From positions 1 through 49,229 of IMG/VR virus record IMGVR_UViG_3300020281_001072: a DNA stretch of 49,229 nt. One strand, 5' to 3'. Source of the DNA: a virus. The translations under genes were made by a program, and so were the position numbers. How positions within the stretch are numbered: position 1 is the stretch's first letter; each line of letters opens with the position of its first letter. Below are positions 24,630-30,882 of this stretch, piece by piece. The notes beneath the pieces were generated by a model that saw only the letters and a program-made list of their open reading frames with translations, did not search any database and had not been told where the DNA came from.

Positions 24630-24658
24630 TGTGTAAACTTAATGTTTGCTATATAATT
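24630..24658 (+). promoter_or_regulatory. Possible promoter for the hli cluster
   Basis: TATAAT (24653-24658) with TTGTGT 17 bases upstream (weak -35). The expected start is about 25 nt before the first hli start codon. The rest of the 24570-24685 gap holds no gene. Confidence 0.5.
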
Positions 24659-24685
24659 ATGTACGTAACAATTCTTAACAAAAGA

Positions 24686-24889
24686 ATGACAAGTTCAACC
24701 GCAAAGTATGTCACCACCGAAGATGGTGGAAGACAAAACATGTTTGCAGCAGAACCTCAAATCGAGGTTATCAACGTGAACTATTGGGAGAACGCAGAGT
24801 TAACTAATGGTCGCCTTGCGATGATTGGATTCTTTGCAGCAGTACATAACTACATCTTATTTGGTGCAGTTATTCCTGGCATCTTCTAA
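24686..24889 (+). CDS. hli: High-light-inducible protein 1
   Basis: 67 residues, start at MTSSTAKYV. One transmembrane helix with the chlorophyll-binding signature ENAELTNGRLAMIGFFA (ExxNGRxAMxGF), ending in the conserved PGIF. Hli proteins sit in the thylakoid membrane and protect photosystems from excess light; phage copies do so during infection. This is the canonical copy of four in tandem. Hairpins (GACC/GGTC, CCCTC/GAGGG) lie between it and the next gene. Confidence 0.95.
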   Translation: MTSSTAKYVTTEDGGRQNMFAAEPQIEVINVNYWENAELTNGRLAMIGFFAAVHNYILFGAVIPGIF

Positions 24890-24966
24890 GACCTACAGGT
24901 CTCTTACACCCCCTCAATGAGGGAACTTTCTAACCCTATTAAATCTAACGAAAGGAGTTTAAAACA

Positions 24967-25074
24967 ATGACACCAGAAGCAGAAAAGTTTAATGGCTGGA
25001 TGGCCATGATTGGTTTCGTAGCAGCAATGGGTGCTTACGCAACTACAGGACAAATTATTCCAGGTATCTTCTAA
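24967..25074 (+). CDS. hli: High-light-inducible protein 2 (minimal)
   Basis: 35 residues: MTPEAEKFNGWMAMIGFVAA and then a helix ending QIIPGIF. Shine-Dalgarno AAAGGAG lies upstream. The chlorophyll-binding NGR is NGW here, losing the Arg that normally salt-bridges the Glu. Almost nothing remains besides the helix. Its stop overlaps the next ATG. Confidence 0.88.
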   Translation: MTPEAEKFNGWMAMIGFVAAMGAYATTGQIIPGIF

Positions 25075-25187
25075 TGACAAACGAAGCAATCTTTCTAAGA
25101 GCACAAGGACGTGCTGCAATGTTAGGAATTTGGTTCTTCGGACTTTCCTATGCAATCACAGGACAACTCATTCCAGGTATCTACTAA
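25074..25187 (+). CDS. hli: High-light-inducible protein 3
   Basis: 37 residues: EAIFLRAQGRAAMLGIWFFG followed by a helix ending LIPGIY. The Asn of the signature is replaced (AQGR) while Arg is kept, complementing the loss in copy 2. TAATG overlaps at both ends force coupled translation. Confidence 0.88.
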   Translation: MTNEAIFLRAQGRAAMLGIWFFGLSYAITGQLIPGIY

Positions 25188-25324
25188 TGACAAATGAAAA
25201 CAATAACAAGCAAGTTGACTTCTCCATCGCTGAGAAGTGGAATGGTATTGCTGCTATCGTTGGCTGTGTCGCAGCTTTCACTAGCTACACTTTCACTGGA
25301 CACATCATTCCTGGTATAGTGTAA
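25187..25324 (+). CDS. hli: High-light-inducible protein 4
   Basis: 45 residues: an Asn-rich N-terminus (MTNENNNKQVDF), then AEKWNGIAAIVGCVAAF and PGIV. The motif keeps E and N but Arg becomes Ile and AM becomes AI, so pigment binding may need a partner. Last of the coupled chain. Confidence 0.88.
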   Translation: MTNENNNKQVDFSIAEKWNGIAAIVGCVAAFTSYTFTGHIIPGIV

Positions 25325-25350
25325 ATTTTTTACGCTAAAACTTAACAAAA

Positions 25351-25357
25351 CTAAATA
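25351..25357 (+). promoter_or_regulatory. Late-promoter-like box CTAAATA
   Basis: CTAAATA 33 nt upstream of the next start (25391), within the spacing seen for most of these boxes here. Confidence 0.5.
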
Positions 25358-25390
25358 CTTACTCGTAGTTTATCAGCGAACTCTAATAAA

Positions 25391-25588
25391 ATGGGCGACT
25401 TTATAGCCGCAACAGACAGTATATCCCCTCTAACAGCAATCCTATGGTGTTTTTACCCCATAGGTGCTTTAGTTTTGATTGAATTAATTCTTCGTGCCAT
25501 CAGTAATGATGACGACGATGATACGGGTGGAGGTAAGGGTATGCGAGTCCAAGAACCCGTTTACGCTACAGTTCCATCAGGTGCTTGA
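25391..25588 (+). CDS. Small single-pass membrane protein with acidic tail
   Basis: 65 residues. One helix (AILWCFYPIGALVLIELILR), then NDDDDDTGGGKG and a short tail. Unknown family; preceded by a late box. Could be a holin-like or photosynthesis-associated microprotein; nothing distinguishes these. Confidence 0.6.
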   Translation: MGDFIAATDSISPLTAILWCFYPIGALVLIELILRAISNDDDDDTGGGKGMRVQEPVYATVPSGA

Positions 25589-25608
25589 CTAAGGGTAGAA
25601 ATACCTAT

Positions 25609-25627
25609 ATACTCTTAGAGTATTTTT
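25609..25627 (+). terminator. Weak terminator-like hairpin
   Basis: ATACTC-TTA-GAGTAT followed by TTTT. Short and AT-rich, so only a partial block is likely; the microprotein chain starts 11 nt later. Confidence 0.3.
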
Positions 25628-25637
25628 ACCTAGTCAA

Positions 25638-25718
25638 ATGCCACAAACTATCTTTATCGCTATTTTAGGAATATACGTTTACTACAATGGAGCCATCAGT
25701 TCTCTCGTATTTCAATAA
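25638..25718 (+). CDS. Candidate 26-residue membrane microprotein
   Basis: MPQTIFIAILGIYVYYNGAI, then SSLVFQ: one hydrophobic helix, comparable in size to small photosystem or cytochrome subunits but without a recognisable match. Overlaps the next frame by 32 nt. Confidence 0.4.
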   Translation: MPQTIFIAILGIYVYYNGAISSLVFQ

Positions 25719-25815
25719 CATATTAATATCTACTCCAGCAGAAGCACACGGTCTGTTGGAGTTTGGATTCTTTCTAGTGGTAGGTGTTACTGCTGGATCA
25801 CTGGGGATAATATAA
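25687..25815 (+). CDS. Candidate 42-residue membrane microprotein
   Basis: Starts MEPSVLSYFNNILISTPAEA, then HGLLEFGFFLVVGVTAGSLG: one hydrophobic C-terminal helix. Stop and next ATG share a base (TAATG). No family recognised. Confidence 0.5.
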   Translation: MEPSVLSYFNNILISTPAEAHGLLEFGFFLVVGVTAGSLGII

Positions 25816-25934
25816 TGATTGAGATGCTGGCCCATTGTACCCCTGAACTATTCGTTGCCGTGGTAACCACTGGCACGGTTATGATATTAGTTGCAATTAC
25901 AATTTTGGATGACAGATGGAAGAACAACAAATAG
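25815..25934 (+). CDS. Candidate 39-residue membrane microprotein
   Basis: MIEMLAHCTPELFVAVVTTG continues into a hydrophobic helix (TVMILVAITIL) and a basic end (DDRWKNNK). Coupled upstream by TAATG and overlapping the following gene by 19 nt. No family recognised. Confidence 0.5.
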   Translation: MIEMLAHCTPELFVAVVTTGTVMILVAITILDDRWKNNK

Positions 25935-26098
25935 AATTAAGAGAACAGGCAATTAAGATCCTGTACAAGAATTTCGGACAAGATGATACAATATATGCAT
26001 GTGCTGATGAGTGGTGTAGGAAGCAAGTAACCACTGCAGGACTTGTCAATTACTACAAGGCGTATTATAATCAGATCAAAGAAACTGCTAAATTATGA
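25916..26098 (+). CDS. Small soluble hypothetical protein
   Basis: 60 residues, charged and helical (MEEQQIELREQAIKILYKNF), two Cys in YACADEWCRK. Overlaps the peroxiredoxin start by 4 nt, so coupled. Unknown function. Confidence 0.55.
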   Translation: MEEQQIELREQAIKILYKNFGQDDTIYACADEWCRKQVTTAGLVNYYKAYYNQIKETAKL

Positions 26099-26589
26099 TA
26101 CCTAATGTAAAATTTAATTTTAAAGGTGATGGTGGTCCATTGATTAAGACCTCTCAAGATCTTTTTGATAATAAGAGAGTAGTTTTATTTTCTTTACCTG
26201 GTGCCTTTACTCCTATATGTTCTACTAAAATGCTTCCTGCATATGAGAACCTATACTTAGAGTTTGAATCACTTGGAATTGATGAAGTCTATTGTATTGC
26301 AGTCAATGATTGTTTTGTAATGGATGCATGGGCAGAGGATCTCTTTATTAAATATGTGAAGTTGATTCCTGATGGTAATGGAGACTTTACCAAAGGTATG
26401 GGAATGTTAGTTTCTAAGAGTAATCTTGGATATGGTAATCGTTCATGGCGTTATGCTGCAGTGATTAATTCTGGTGAGATTGAGTGGTTAAACTCAGAAC
26501 CTGGAATGAAATCTAATGCAACAGAAGATCCATATGAACTTACTAAACCAAGTAAAGTTCTCGAATATTTAAAATCAGTTGCTAAATAG
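26095..26589 (+). CDS. Peroxiredoxin, Prx5/type II-like
   Basis: 164 residues. PGAFTPICS (35-43, peroxidatic Cys42) and a downstream SWRYAAVI...GEIEWLN match the Prx5 family, which reduces H2O2 and alkyl peroxides using glutaredoxin or thioredoxin. A second, resolving-type Cys is not clearly placed; C67 and C73 (YCIAVNDC) are the candidates. Plausibly guards against oxidative stress from continued photosynthesis during infection. Confidence 0.9.
   Translation: MIPNVKFNFKGDGGPLIKTSQDLFDNKRVVLFSLPGAFTPICSTKMLPAYENLYLEFESLGIDEVYCIAVNDCFVMDAWAEDLFIKYVKLIPDGNGDFTKGMGMLVSKSNLGYGNRSWRYAAVINSGEIEWLNSEPGMKSNATEDPYELTKPSKVLEYLKSVAK
26582..26588 (+). promoter_or_regulatory. Late-promoter-like box CTAAATA
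   Basis: Overlaps the peroxiredoxin stop and lies 21 nt before the next start (26610). Confidence 0.5.
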
Positions 26590-26609
26590 TAACCCATTTA
26601 TATTGAATC

Positions 26610-26909
26610 ATGAAAATTAATTTTAATGCAATTGCAAATGCAATTAGTATTGCTTCAGGAGTAACCCTCGCTGGTATTATCGGTGTTGGATCTTACGTCT
26701 ATTTAAATAAGGATGCAATCATCGAAGACATCAAAGAACAGGCAATCGAATCTGTGATGGGTGGAGTTGGTGGTGGTGCTGCTGGTGGAGCACTTAAGTC
26801 CCTTCCATTAGGAACTAACGATCTTGCTCCTGTTCCTAGTCCTGATCAAGCTGCTGCACCTAGTTTTGTAGGTGAGAATGCTGCTGCTGGTGGACCTGTA
26901 CAGTTCTAA
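26610..26909 (+). CDS. Membrane-anchored hypothetical protein with Gly/Ala/Pro-rich tail
   Basis: 99 residues. IASGVTLAGIIGVGSYVYL is a transmembrane helix, then an acidic helix (KDAIIEDIKEQAIESV) and a flexible Gly/Ala/Pro segment. No cleavage site is obvious, so it is probably an anchored protein. Driven by a late box. Confidence 0.6.
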   Translation: MKINFNAIANAISIASGVTLAGIIGVGSYVYLNKDAIIEDIKEQAIESVMGGVGGGAAGGALKSLPLGTNDLAPVPSPDQAAAPSFVGENAAAGGPVQF

Positions 26910-26941
26910 GACACATATATAGGTATAGAGACTTTAGATCT

Positions 26942-27385
26942 ATGCCTGAAGAATTAAAAGAAGAAGTCAAAGAACCTGAAGAAAAGAAGAGTGTCTTTGG
27001 TAAGATCAAAGATAAGATTCTTCCAGATCAAGACGAACAAGCTGCTATCATTAGTACATTTGTTCGCCTTGGTGTTCTTGTTTGGAGCGGAGGAATTTTG
27101 ACTTTGAACTATGTGGCAATTCCAGGAGTGCCACAACAGAAAATAGATCCGACTTTTATAGCTTCGGTTTTTACTGGAGTTTTAGCTAGCTTCGGAATTC
27201 AGACCGCTTCTAAGAAGGGTGACGGAACTATGAAGATGGATGCTGCTAAAGCTGCTGCTGCAGCAAATGGTAATGGTGGGACTGTTCAGACAATTAGAAT
27301 TCAACAAATGCCGTTGAAAATTATTGCTGCTGATATTCCCGATACATTAGATCCAAAGAAAGATCAAAAACCACCAACAGTATAA
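26942..27385 (+). CDS. Two-helix membrane protein, holin candidate
   Basis: 147 residues. Charged N-terminus (EELKEEVKEPEEKK), helix 1 around IISTFVRLGVLVWSGGILTL, helix 2 around FIASVFTGVLASFGIQ, then an Ala-rich linker and a Pro-rich basic tail. Two helices with charged ends fit holin topology, but no holin family is recognised and the hydrolase gene is 20 kb away. Confidence 0.55.
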   Translation: MPEELKEEVKEPEEKKSVFGKIKDKILPDQDEQAAIISTFVRLGVLVWSGGILTLNYVAIPGVPQQKIDPTFIASVFTGVLASFGIQTASKKGDGTMKMDAAKAAAAANGNGGTVQTIRIQQMPLKIIAADIPDTLDPKKDQKPPTV

Positions 27386-27388
27386 ATA
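27381..27388 (+). promoter_or_regulatory. T4-type late promoter box TATAAATA
   Basis: Exact match to the T4 late consensus TATAAATA, 34 nt before the start at 27423 and overlapping the upstream stop. Confidence 0.65.
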
Positions 27389-27422
27389 AGTTATACTAGT
27401 TGATTTACAAAAGGAAGTAAAG

Positions 27423-27599
27423 ATGGCACTTAACGACCCAACATTAGCAAGAGTAAGAGACATTGCTGCTAAAGTGAAAGCAGGTACTACAGTATCTACT
27501 ATGGACCTTACATGGGCACAGAAGCAAGCTATCCATGATGATGTTGCTGCTGCTGACCTACAAGCTGCTGGAAAATATATTGAACCTAAGGATCAATAA
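27423..27599 (+). CDS. Small conserved-type protein
   Basis: 58 residues starting MALNDPTLARVRDIAAKVKA, with Shine-Dalgarno AAGGAAG. The segment V.....MDLTWAQKQA resembles V.LEDMIWAEKLSKA in the gene at 28628, so the two share a short domain. Bounded by a consensus late box upstream and a terminator downstream: a single-gene unit. Function unknown; late timing suggests a virion or assembly role. Confidence 0.7.
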   Translation: MALNDPTLARVRDIAAKVKAGTTVSTMDLTWAQKQAIHDDVAAADLQAAGKYIEPKDQ

Positions 27600-27630
27600 G
27601 TCTCTACTAATGTTTTAATAAAAATAAATC

Positions 27631-27660
27631 TCTCTTCACATTTGTGAAGGGGATTTTTTT
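27631..27660 (+). terminator. Rho-independent terminator
   Basis: CTTCAC-ATTT-GTGAAG extended by three further pairs (with GU), followed by seven Ts. Ends the 27423 unit. Confidence 0.8.
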
Positions 27661-27696
27661 ATGCTAATATATATTGTATAGTATCGAGGTAAGGTT

Positions 27697-27867
27697 ATGT
27701 CGTGTGGTAACCCAATAAAACATAAGATTAAAGACCTGTTTGACAAAGCAGTTGATCTAGATAAAAAGATCTTGGAGAAGATAGAAAAGAAATTTAATCT
27801 GTCTCCATATCAGAGCAAGTGTGCTAACGCAGTACTTGGATTTATTATAGGAGCAATAGTATTATGA
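27697..27867 (+). CDS. Small protein with C-terminal membrane helix
   Basis: 56 residues: MSCGNPIKHKIKDLFDKAVD, a charged helical middle, then ANAVLGFIIGAIVL as a tail anchor. Shine-Dalgarno AAGG precedes it. The next ATG overlaps its end by 4 nt. No family recognised. Confidence 0.6.
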   Translation: MSCGNPIKHKIKDLFDKAVDLDKKILEKIEKKFNLSPYQSKCANAVLGFIIGAIVL

Positions 27868-27962
27868 TAGAACTTTTTATTCTCATCGCAGTCATTTATG
27901 GCGTAAGTTATGGGTTGAGAATATACCGTCATCTACCGTCAGCGAGTCCAGACAAGAAGTAG
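27864..27962 (+). CDS. 32-residue membrane microprotein
   Basis: MIELFILIAVIYGVSYGLRI followed by YRHLPSASPDKK: one N-terminal helix and a short basic tail. ATGA overlap with the previous gene. No family recognised. Confidence 0.5.
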   Translation: MIELFILIAVIYGVSYGLRIYRHLPSASPDKK

Positions 27963-27982
27963 TAGAAATTACCTAAGTCAGA

Positions 27983-27989
27983 CTAAATA
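27983..27989 (+). promoter_or_regulatory. Late-promoter-like box CTAAATA
   Basis: 27 nt before the 28017 start; probably drives the run including plastocyanin. Confidence 0.5.
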
Positions 27990-28016
27990 TTAGGGTAGTA
28001 CGGGATTGAAACAATC

Positions 28017-28241
28017 ATGCCCCTGACTAAACAAAGACATTATACTATCGGTTATCACGATAAGGAACAGCATCACTATGAGATATGTGAATATGCCATG
28101 AGTGCATATGAAGCAATAGAACATAGTAAAGAGGATGTATCCTATCTAAGGGAACATCCTCATTTTATTGACTATTGTAATAACGAAGAGGTTGATAACA
28201 TCTCTCGTCTTATGGAAGCAGGTATCCCAATGGGACACTAG
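28017..28241 (+). CDS. Small hypothetical protein
   Basis: 74 residues, His- and Tyr-rich (YTIGYHDKEQHHYEICEYAM), with no membrane segment. Two bases before the plastocyanin gene. No family recognised. Confidence 0.6.
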   Translation: MPLTKQRHYTIGYHDKEQHHYEICEYAMSAYEAIEHSKEDVSYLREHPHFIDYCNNEEVDNISRLMEAGIPMGH

Positions 28242-28243
28242 CT

Positions 28244-28621
28244 ATGACAACAATAACCAAATACAAACACGAAATTATGTGGTGGATGAGTAGACTCACA
28301 ATAATGATTTGTTCATTATTTTTATCTTTTTCATTAGCAGCATCAGCATATGCTGCAGATATTCAAATGGGTGCTAATGGCAACCTAATATTTGAACCAA
28401 ATGAAGTCACCGTTAATGTTGGTGATACAGTTACATTTACTAATGGGGATTTACCTCCTCACAATGTAGTATTCCTTGACAACCCAGAGTTGTCACATTC
28501 TGATCTAGCATTTTCACCAGGTGAATCATTTAATGTTACCTTTACTGAAGCAGGTAATTATGAATTCCAATGTGAACCTCATGCTGGTGCAGGTATGAAG
28601 GGTGTTATTCACGTAGAGTAA
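28244..28621 (+). CDS. petE: Plastocyanin
   Basis: 125 residues. Signal peptide with core MICSLFLSFSLAAS and cleavage after AYA/A (about 37-38), for export to the thylakoid lumen. Type 1 copper ligands are intact: H73 (PPHNVV), C110, H113 and M118 in CEPHAGAGMKG, spacing CxxHxxxxM. Carries electrons from cytochrome b6f to photosystem I; phage copies help keep electron flow during infection. Mature length (about 87) is slightly short for plastocyanin (about 98). Confidence 0.95.
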   Translation: MTTITKYKHEIMWWMSRLTIMICSLFLSFSLAASAYAADIQMGANGNLIFEPNEVTVNVGDTVTFTNGDLPPHNVVFLDNPELSHSDLAFSPGESFNVTFTEAGNYEFQCEPHAGAGMKGVIHVE

Positions 28622-28627
28622 GAATTT

Positions 28628-28927
28628 ATGTTATCAACCCAATATCGTTTGCGTCTAGAAGCTATCTGTAAAGATATTGCTGCTGGAACTGAAGTCAGTC
28701 TAGAAGATATGATCTGGGCAGAGAAGTTGTCAAAAGCAAACACCGCAGCAAGAGGTATGTTAAACACTGCAAGAAAAATTAGTAAAGACCCTACTGATTC
28801 TTTTCTGAATAGCTTGAATTTAGGAGACCCCGATTCAAGCAATCATCGTAGGGGTTTTGGAGATCCACAAGATGTTGTGGACTGGTTCCATCAAGAACGA
28901 TCTGACGATTGGAGGCAAAGAGATTGA
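28628..28927 (+). CDS. Hypothetical protein sharing a short domain with the 27423 product
   Basis: 99 residues. N-terminal half LEAICKDIAAGTEVSLEDMI and following WAEKL are helical and resemble the small protein at 27423. C-terminal half (DPDSSNHRRGFGDPQDVVDW) is hydrophilic. Its stop overlaps the next start (TTGA). Confidence 0.65.
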   Translation: MLSTQYRLRLEAICKDIAAGTEVSLEDMIWAEKLSKANTAARGMLNTARKISKDPTDSFLNSLNLGDPDSSNHRRGFGDPQDVVDWFHQERSDDWRQRD

Positions 28928-29091
28928 GCGAAGTAGTTTGGTCAATCAATATAATGATAGGTATTCTTCTAGTCTCTGTAGGGATTGCTATTTACTACAT
29001 ATTCATGTATGATACATGGTATCCTAATGAGCACGGAGAAAACATTGAAGGATCTGAAGGTGGATGCACACATAGCAGTGCTGCACACTAA
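28924..29091 (+). CDS. Small single-pass membrane protein, TTG start
   Basis: 55 residues if it starts at TTG 28924, which has GGAGG eight bases upstream and overlaps the previous stop. Helix INIMIGILLVSVGIAIYYIF, then an acidic tail ending GGCTHSSAAH. Alternative starts are TTG 28909 and ATG 28954. Overlaps the next gene by 65 nt. Confidence 0.5.
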   Translation: MSEVVWSINIMIGILLVSVGIAIYYIFMYDTWYPNEHGENIEGSEGGCTHSSAAH

Positions 29092-29563
29092 AGTAAATGC
29101 TCTTGAAGAGAAACAAAAAGAATTAACTCAGCGTGTACGTGCGAATGAGAAAGTAGTTGCTGCTGCTACCCTGTTGGGTACAGTGGCAATTGCTGTTATT
29201 GGGGCAGGATATTTTGCACCTAAGGCAGAAGCAAATCAATTCCCTAGTGCAGGTGAAGCAATACAAAGAATGAGAGAGTGGGAAGCAGAGAAGACAAGAA
29301 CTGATCCTGAAGACTCTATAAATAATGCACTAGCTGAAATGGAGACTGACAATGGGAGCGATGATACCCCCAAGCAGGAAGAGTTGTTACAACTTCCGAG
29401 TTACCAAGATAGACAAGGTGCTGGACGGAGACACGATAGATGTCACCATAGATCTTGGATTCGATTTATACAAAAAAGAACGGGTAAGGATTGCTGGAGT
29501 GGACACCCCAGAGAAGAGGACGAGAGACTTAGAAGAGAAGGCCCTTGGTATAGACGCAACTAA
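29027..29563 (+). CDS. Coiled-coil membrane protein
   Basis: Begins MSTEKTLKDLKVDAHIAVLH; a coiled coil (TKVNALEEKQKELTQRVR) precedes one transmembrane helix (VVAAATLLGTVAIAVIGAGY). After about residue 110 the frame runs 212 nt into the nuclease gene; the residues there (GRRHDRCHHRSW...) look like an out-of-frame reading. Either the overlap is real or the gene has lost an earlier stop. Confidence is good for the first half, low for the tail. Confidence 0.6.
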   Translation: MSTEKTLKDLKVDAHIAVLHTKVNALEEKQKELTQRVRANEKVVAAATLLGTVAIAVIGAGYFAPKAEANQFPSAGEAIQRMREWEAEKTRTDPEDSINNALAEMETDNGSDDTPKQEELLQLPSYQDRQGAGRRHDRCHHRSWIRFIQKRTGKDCWSGHPREEDERLRREGPWYRRN

Positions 29564-29816
29564 TTGGTTGAAGGGTAAACTCACTGAGACTATTAAAGGA
29601 GATGATGAACTTACTATCAGAACCGAACTCAAAGGTGGCGTGGGTAAGTATGGTAGGCTTCTTGGTTGGTTATATGTTGGCGAAGATAATGTATCGTTAA
29701 ATGAAAAGATGATTGAAGAAGGATATGCATGGTCATACGATGGTGGTACTAAGCAAAAGAATTTTGAGGATCTGCGACAGATACGTAGAGCACATGGCAC
29801 ACTAATGGAAGGATAA
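29352..29816 (+). CDS. Thermonuclease (SNase-like) family nuclease
   Basis: 154 residues. FRVTKIDKVLDGDTIDVTID (calcium-binding Asp and conserved DGDT), KERVRIAGVDTPEKR (catalytic Arg and RI.GVDTPE), GKYGRLLGWLYVGEDNVSLN (GRxLG motif), and EGYAWSYDGG match staphylococcal-nuclease-like proteins. Cleaves DNA/RNA; a role in host DNA degradation is plausible. Its first 212 nt overlap the upstream gene in another frame. Confidence 0.88.
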   Translation: MGAMIPPSRKSCYNFRVTKIDKVLDGDTIDVTIDLGFDLYKKERVRIAGVDTPEKRTRDLEEKALGIDATNWLKGKLTETIKGDDELTIRTELKGGVGKYGRLLGWLYVGEDNVSLNEKMIEEGYAWSYDGGTKQKNFEDLRQIRRAHGTLMEG

Positions 29817-29881
29817 GGCACTAAATGTAGCCTGGGACACCTAAATGGGGTATAAACTACTAGTTTTAACAAATCTTATTG

Positions 29882-29888
29882 CTAAATA
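29882..29888 (+). promoter_or_regulatory. Late-promoter-like box CTAAATA
   Basis: 26 nt before the 29915 start; the 98-base gap otherwise contains no gene. Confidence 0.5.
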
Positions 29889-29914
29889 ACTACGCATAAC
29901 TTTCGATTAAGGGT

Positions 29915-30409
29915 ATGAAAAAAGCATTCTTGCTTTTTGGAATGATTTTGATGAGTTCTCCGCTTGCAGCGAGGGCAGATTTAACATCTAGATTCACATC
30001 GAGTGTTCAGCTACAAGTTAATGCTGCTGCAACACAGATGCAGAGAGTGGGAAACTCTTATAGTATATCTGGTACAAATATAGATACAACTGATGGTACG
30101 ACAGCTAACACAGTGAGTGCTGGCACTATTGCCAATGGTATCTACGGACCTGGTACTATTAGTGCTACCCAAGATGATCCAGGTGAGGCGTTCAGCTTCT
30201 CAACTGCGTTCACTCAAGGTGATGCTCTGGTAACATCTGCTCCTTCAGTAGGTGCTGTTAGTGCATTAAGTAACCAGTTGTCTACCGCAGCTGGCTCCGC
30301 AGGAGACTTGGCTGGAACTGTAAATTCGCAGGGTGCTTTGACTGTGACAGCTGGTGGAGCTGGCACAATAGCTACGGGACAATTCGTAACAGAATTACAG
30401 ATGGACTAG
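29915..30409 (+). CDS. Exported protein, first of three
   Basis: 164 residues. Signal peptide MKKAFLLFGMILMSSPLAAR, cleavage probably at ARA/D. The mature part is Thr/Ser/Ala/Gly-rich beta-strand-like sequence without Cys (TTDGTTANTVSAGTIANG). No family recognised. Five bases before the next exported protein. Confidence 0.65.
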   Translation: MKKAFLLFGMILMSSPLAARADLTSRFTSSVQLQVNAAATQMQRVGNSYSISGTNIDTTDGTTANTVSAGTIANGIYGPGTISATQDDPGEAFSFSTAFTQGDALVTSAPSVGAVSALSNQLSTAAGSAGDLAGTVNSQGALTVTAGGAGTIATGQFVTELQMD

Positions 30410-30414
30410 GAGCC

Positions 30415-30882
30415 ATGAAAAGGCTTATAACTATATTACTGTTGTTAGGTAGTGCAGGTGCTGCAAGAGCAGTACCCGTGGTCCCAAATTTCCAGCAGGG
30501 CTCCATGACGAGCCACACTGAGACCGAATCAACGGTCACTGAAACTATAAACTCAATTGACTTTAGGACAGGATGGGAATACAGCGTAACTGGGGTAGGA
30601 GTAGACAACAACGGACAGGCTTTAAATCCCCCAACATCAACGTCAACCGTGACGTTAAATCCGAGTGTGGGAACGGGAGAAGGAGCAATAACAGGAAGTG
30701 TAACTTCTTCGTTCGATGCCTTAGACATGTCAGCAACAAACAACTTCACGATCCACGAACCTGGTGGAGCCTTTCAATTTACCCAGACGTATCAAGGACC
30801 AGGTATGACCAACCAGACCTTGATCCAAAGAGTAACCACTATAAAAAGTGTCACAGATACAACAAGCACGTTTACGCAGTAG
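30415..30882 (+). CDS. Exported protein, second of three
   Basis: 155 residues. Signal peptide MKRLITILLLLGSAGAARA. Mature part starts VPVVPNFQQGSMTSHTETES and is Thr/Ser-rich, strand-forming, no Cys. The 3' end overlaps the in-frame beginning of the next gene in another phase. No family recognised. Confidence 0.65.
   Translation: MKRLITILLLLGSAGAARAVPVVPNFQQGSMTSHTETESTVTETINSIDFRTGWEYSVTGVGVDNNGQALNPPTSTSTVTLNPSVGTGEGAITGSVTSSFDALDMSATNNFTIHEPGGAFQFTQTYQGPGMTNQTLIQRVTTIKSVTDTTSTFTQ

Noticed and set aside
24600-24652. Structured leader (wcaG-type RNA motif) before the hli cluster
   Set aside because: The complementary segments lie upstream of the likely -10 box at 24653, so they would not be in the hli transcript; no confident match to the motif from memory.
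30841-30850. Programmed -1 frameshift site joining the 30415 and 30840 genes
   Set aside because: The A-rich stretch is not a proper X XXY YYZ heptamer in the upstream frame and both proteins have their own signal peptides; kept only as an alternative.
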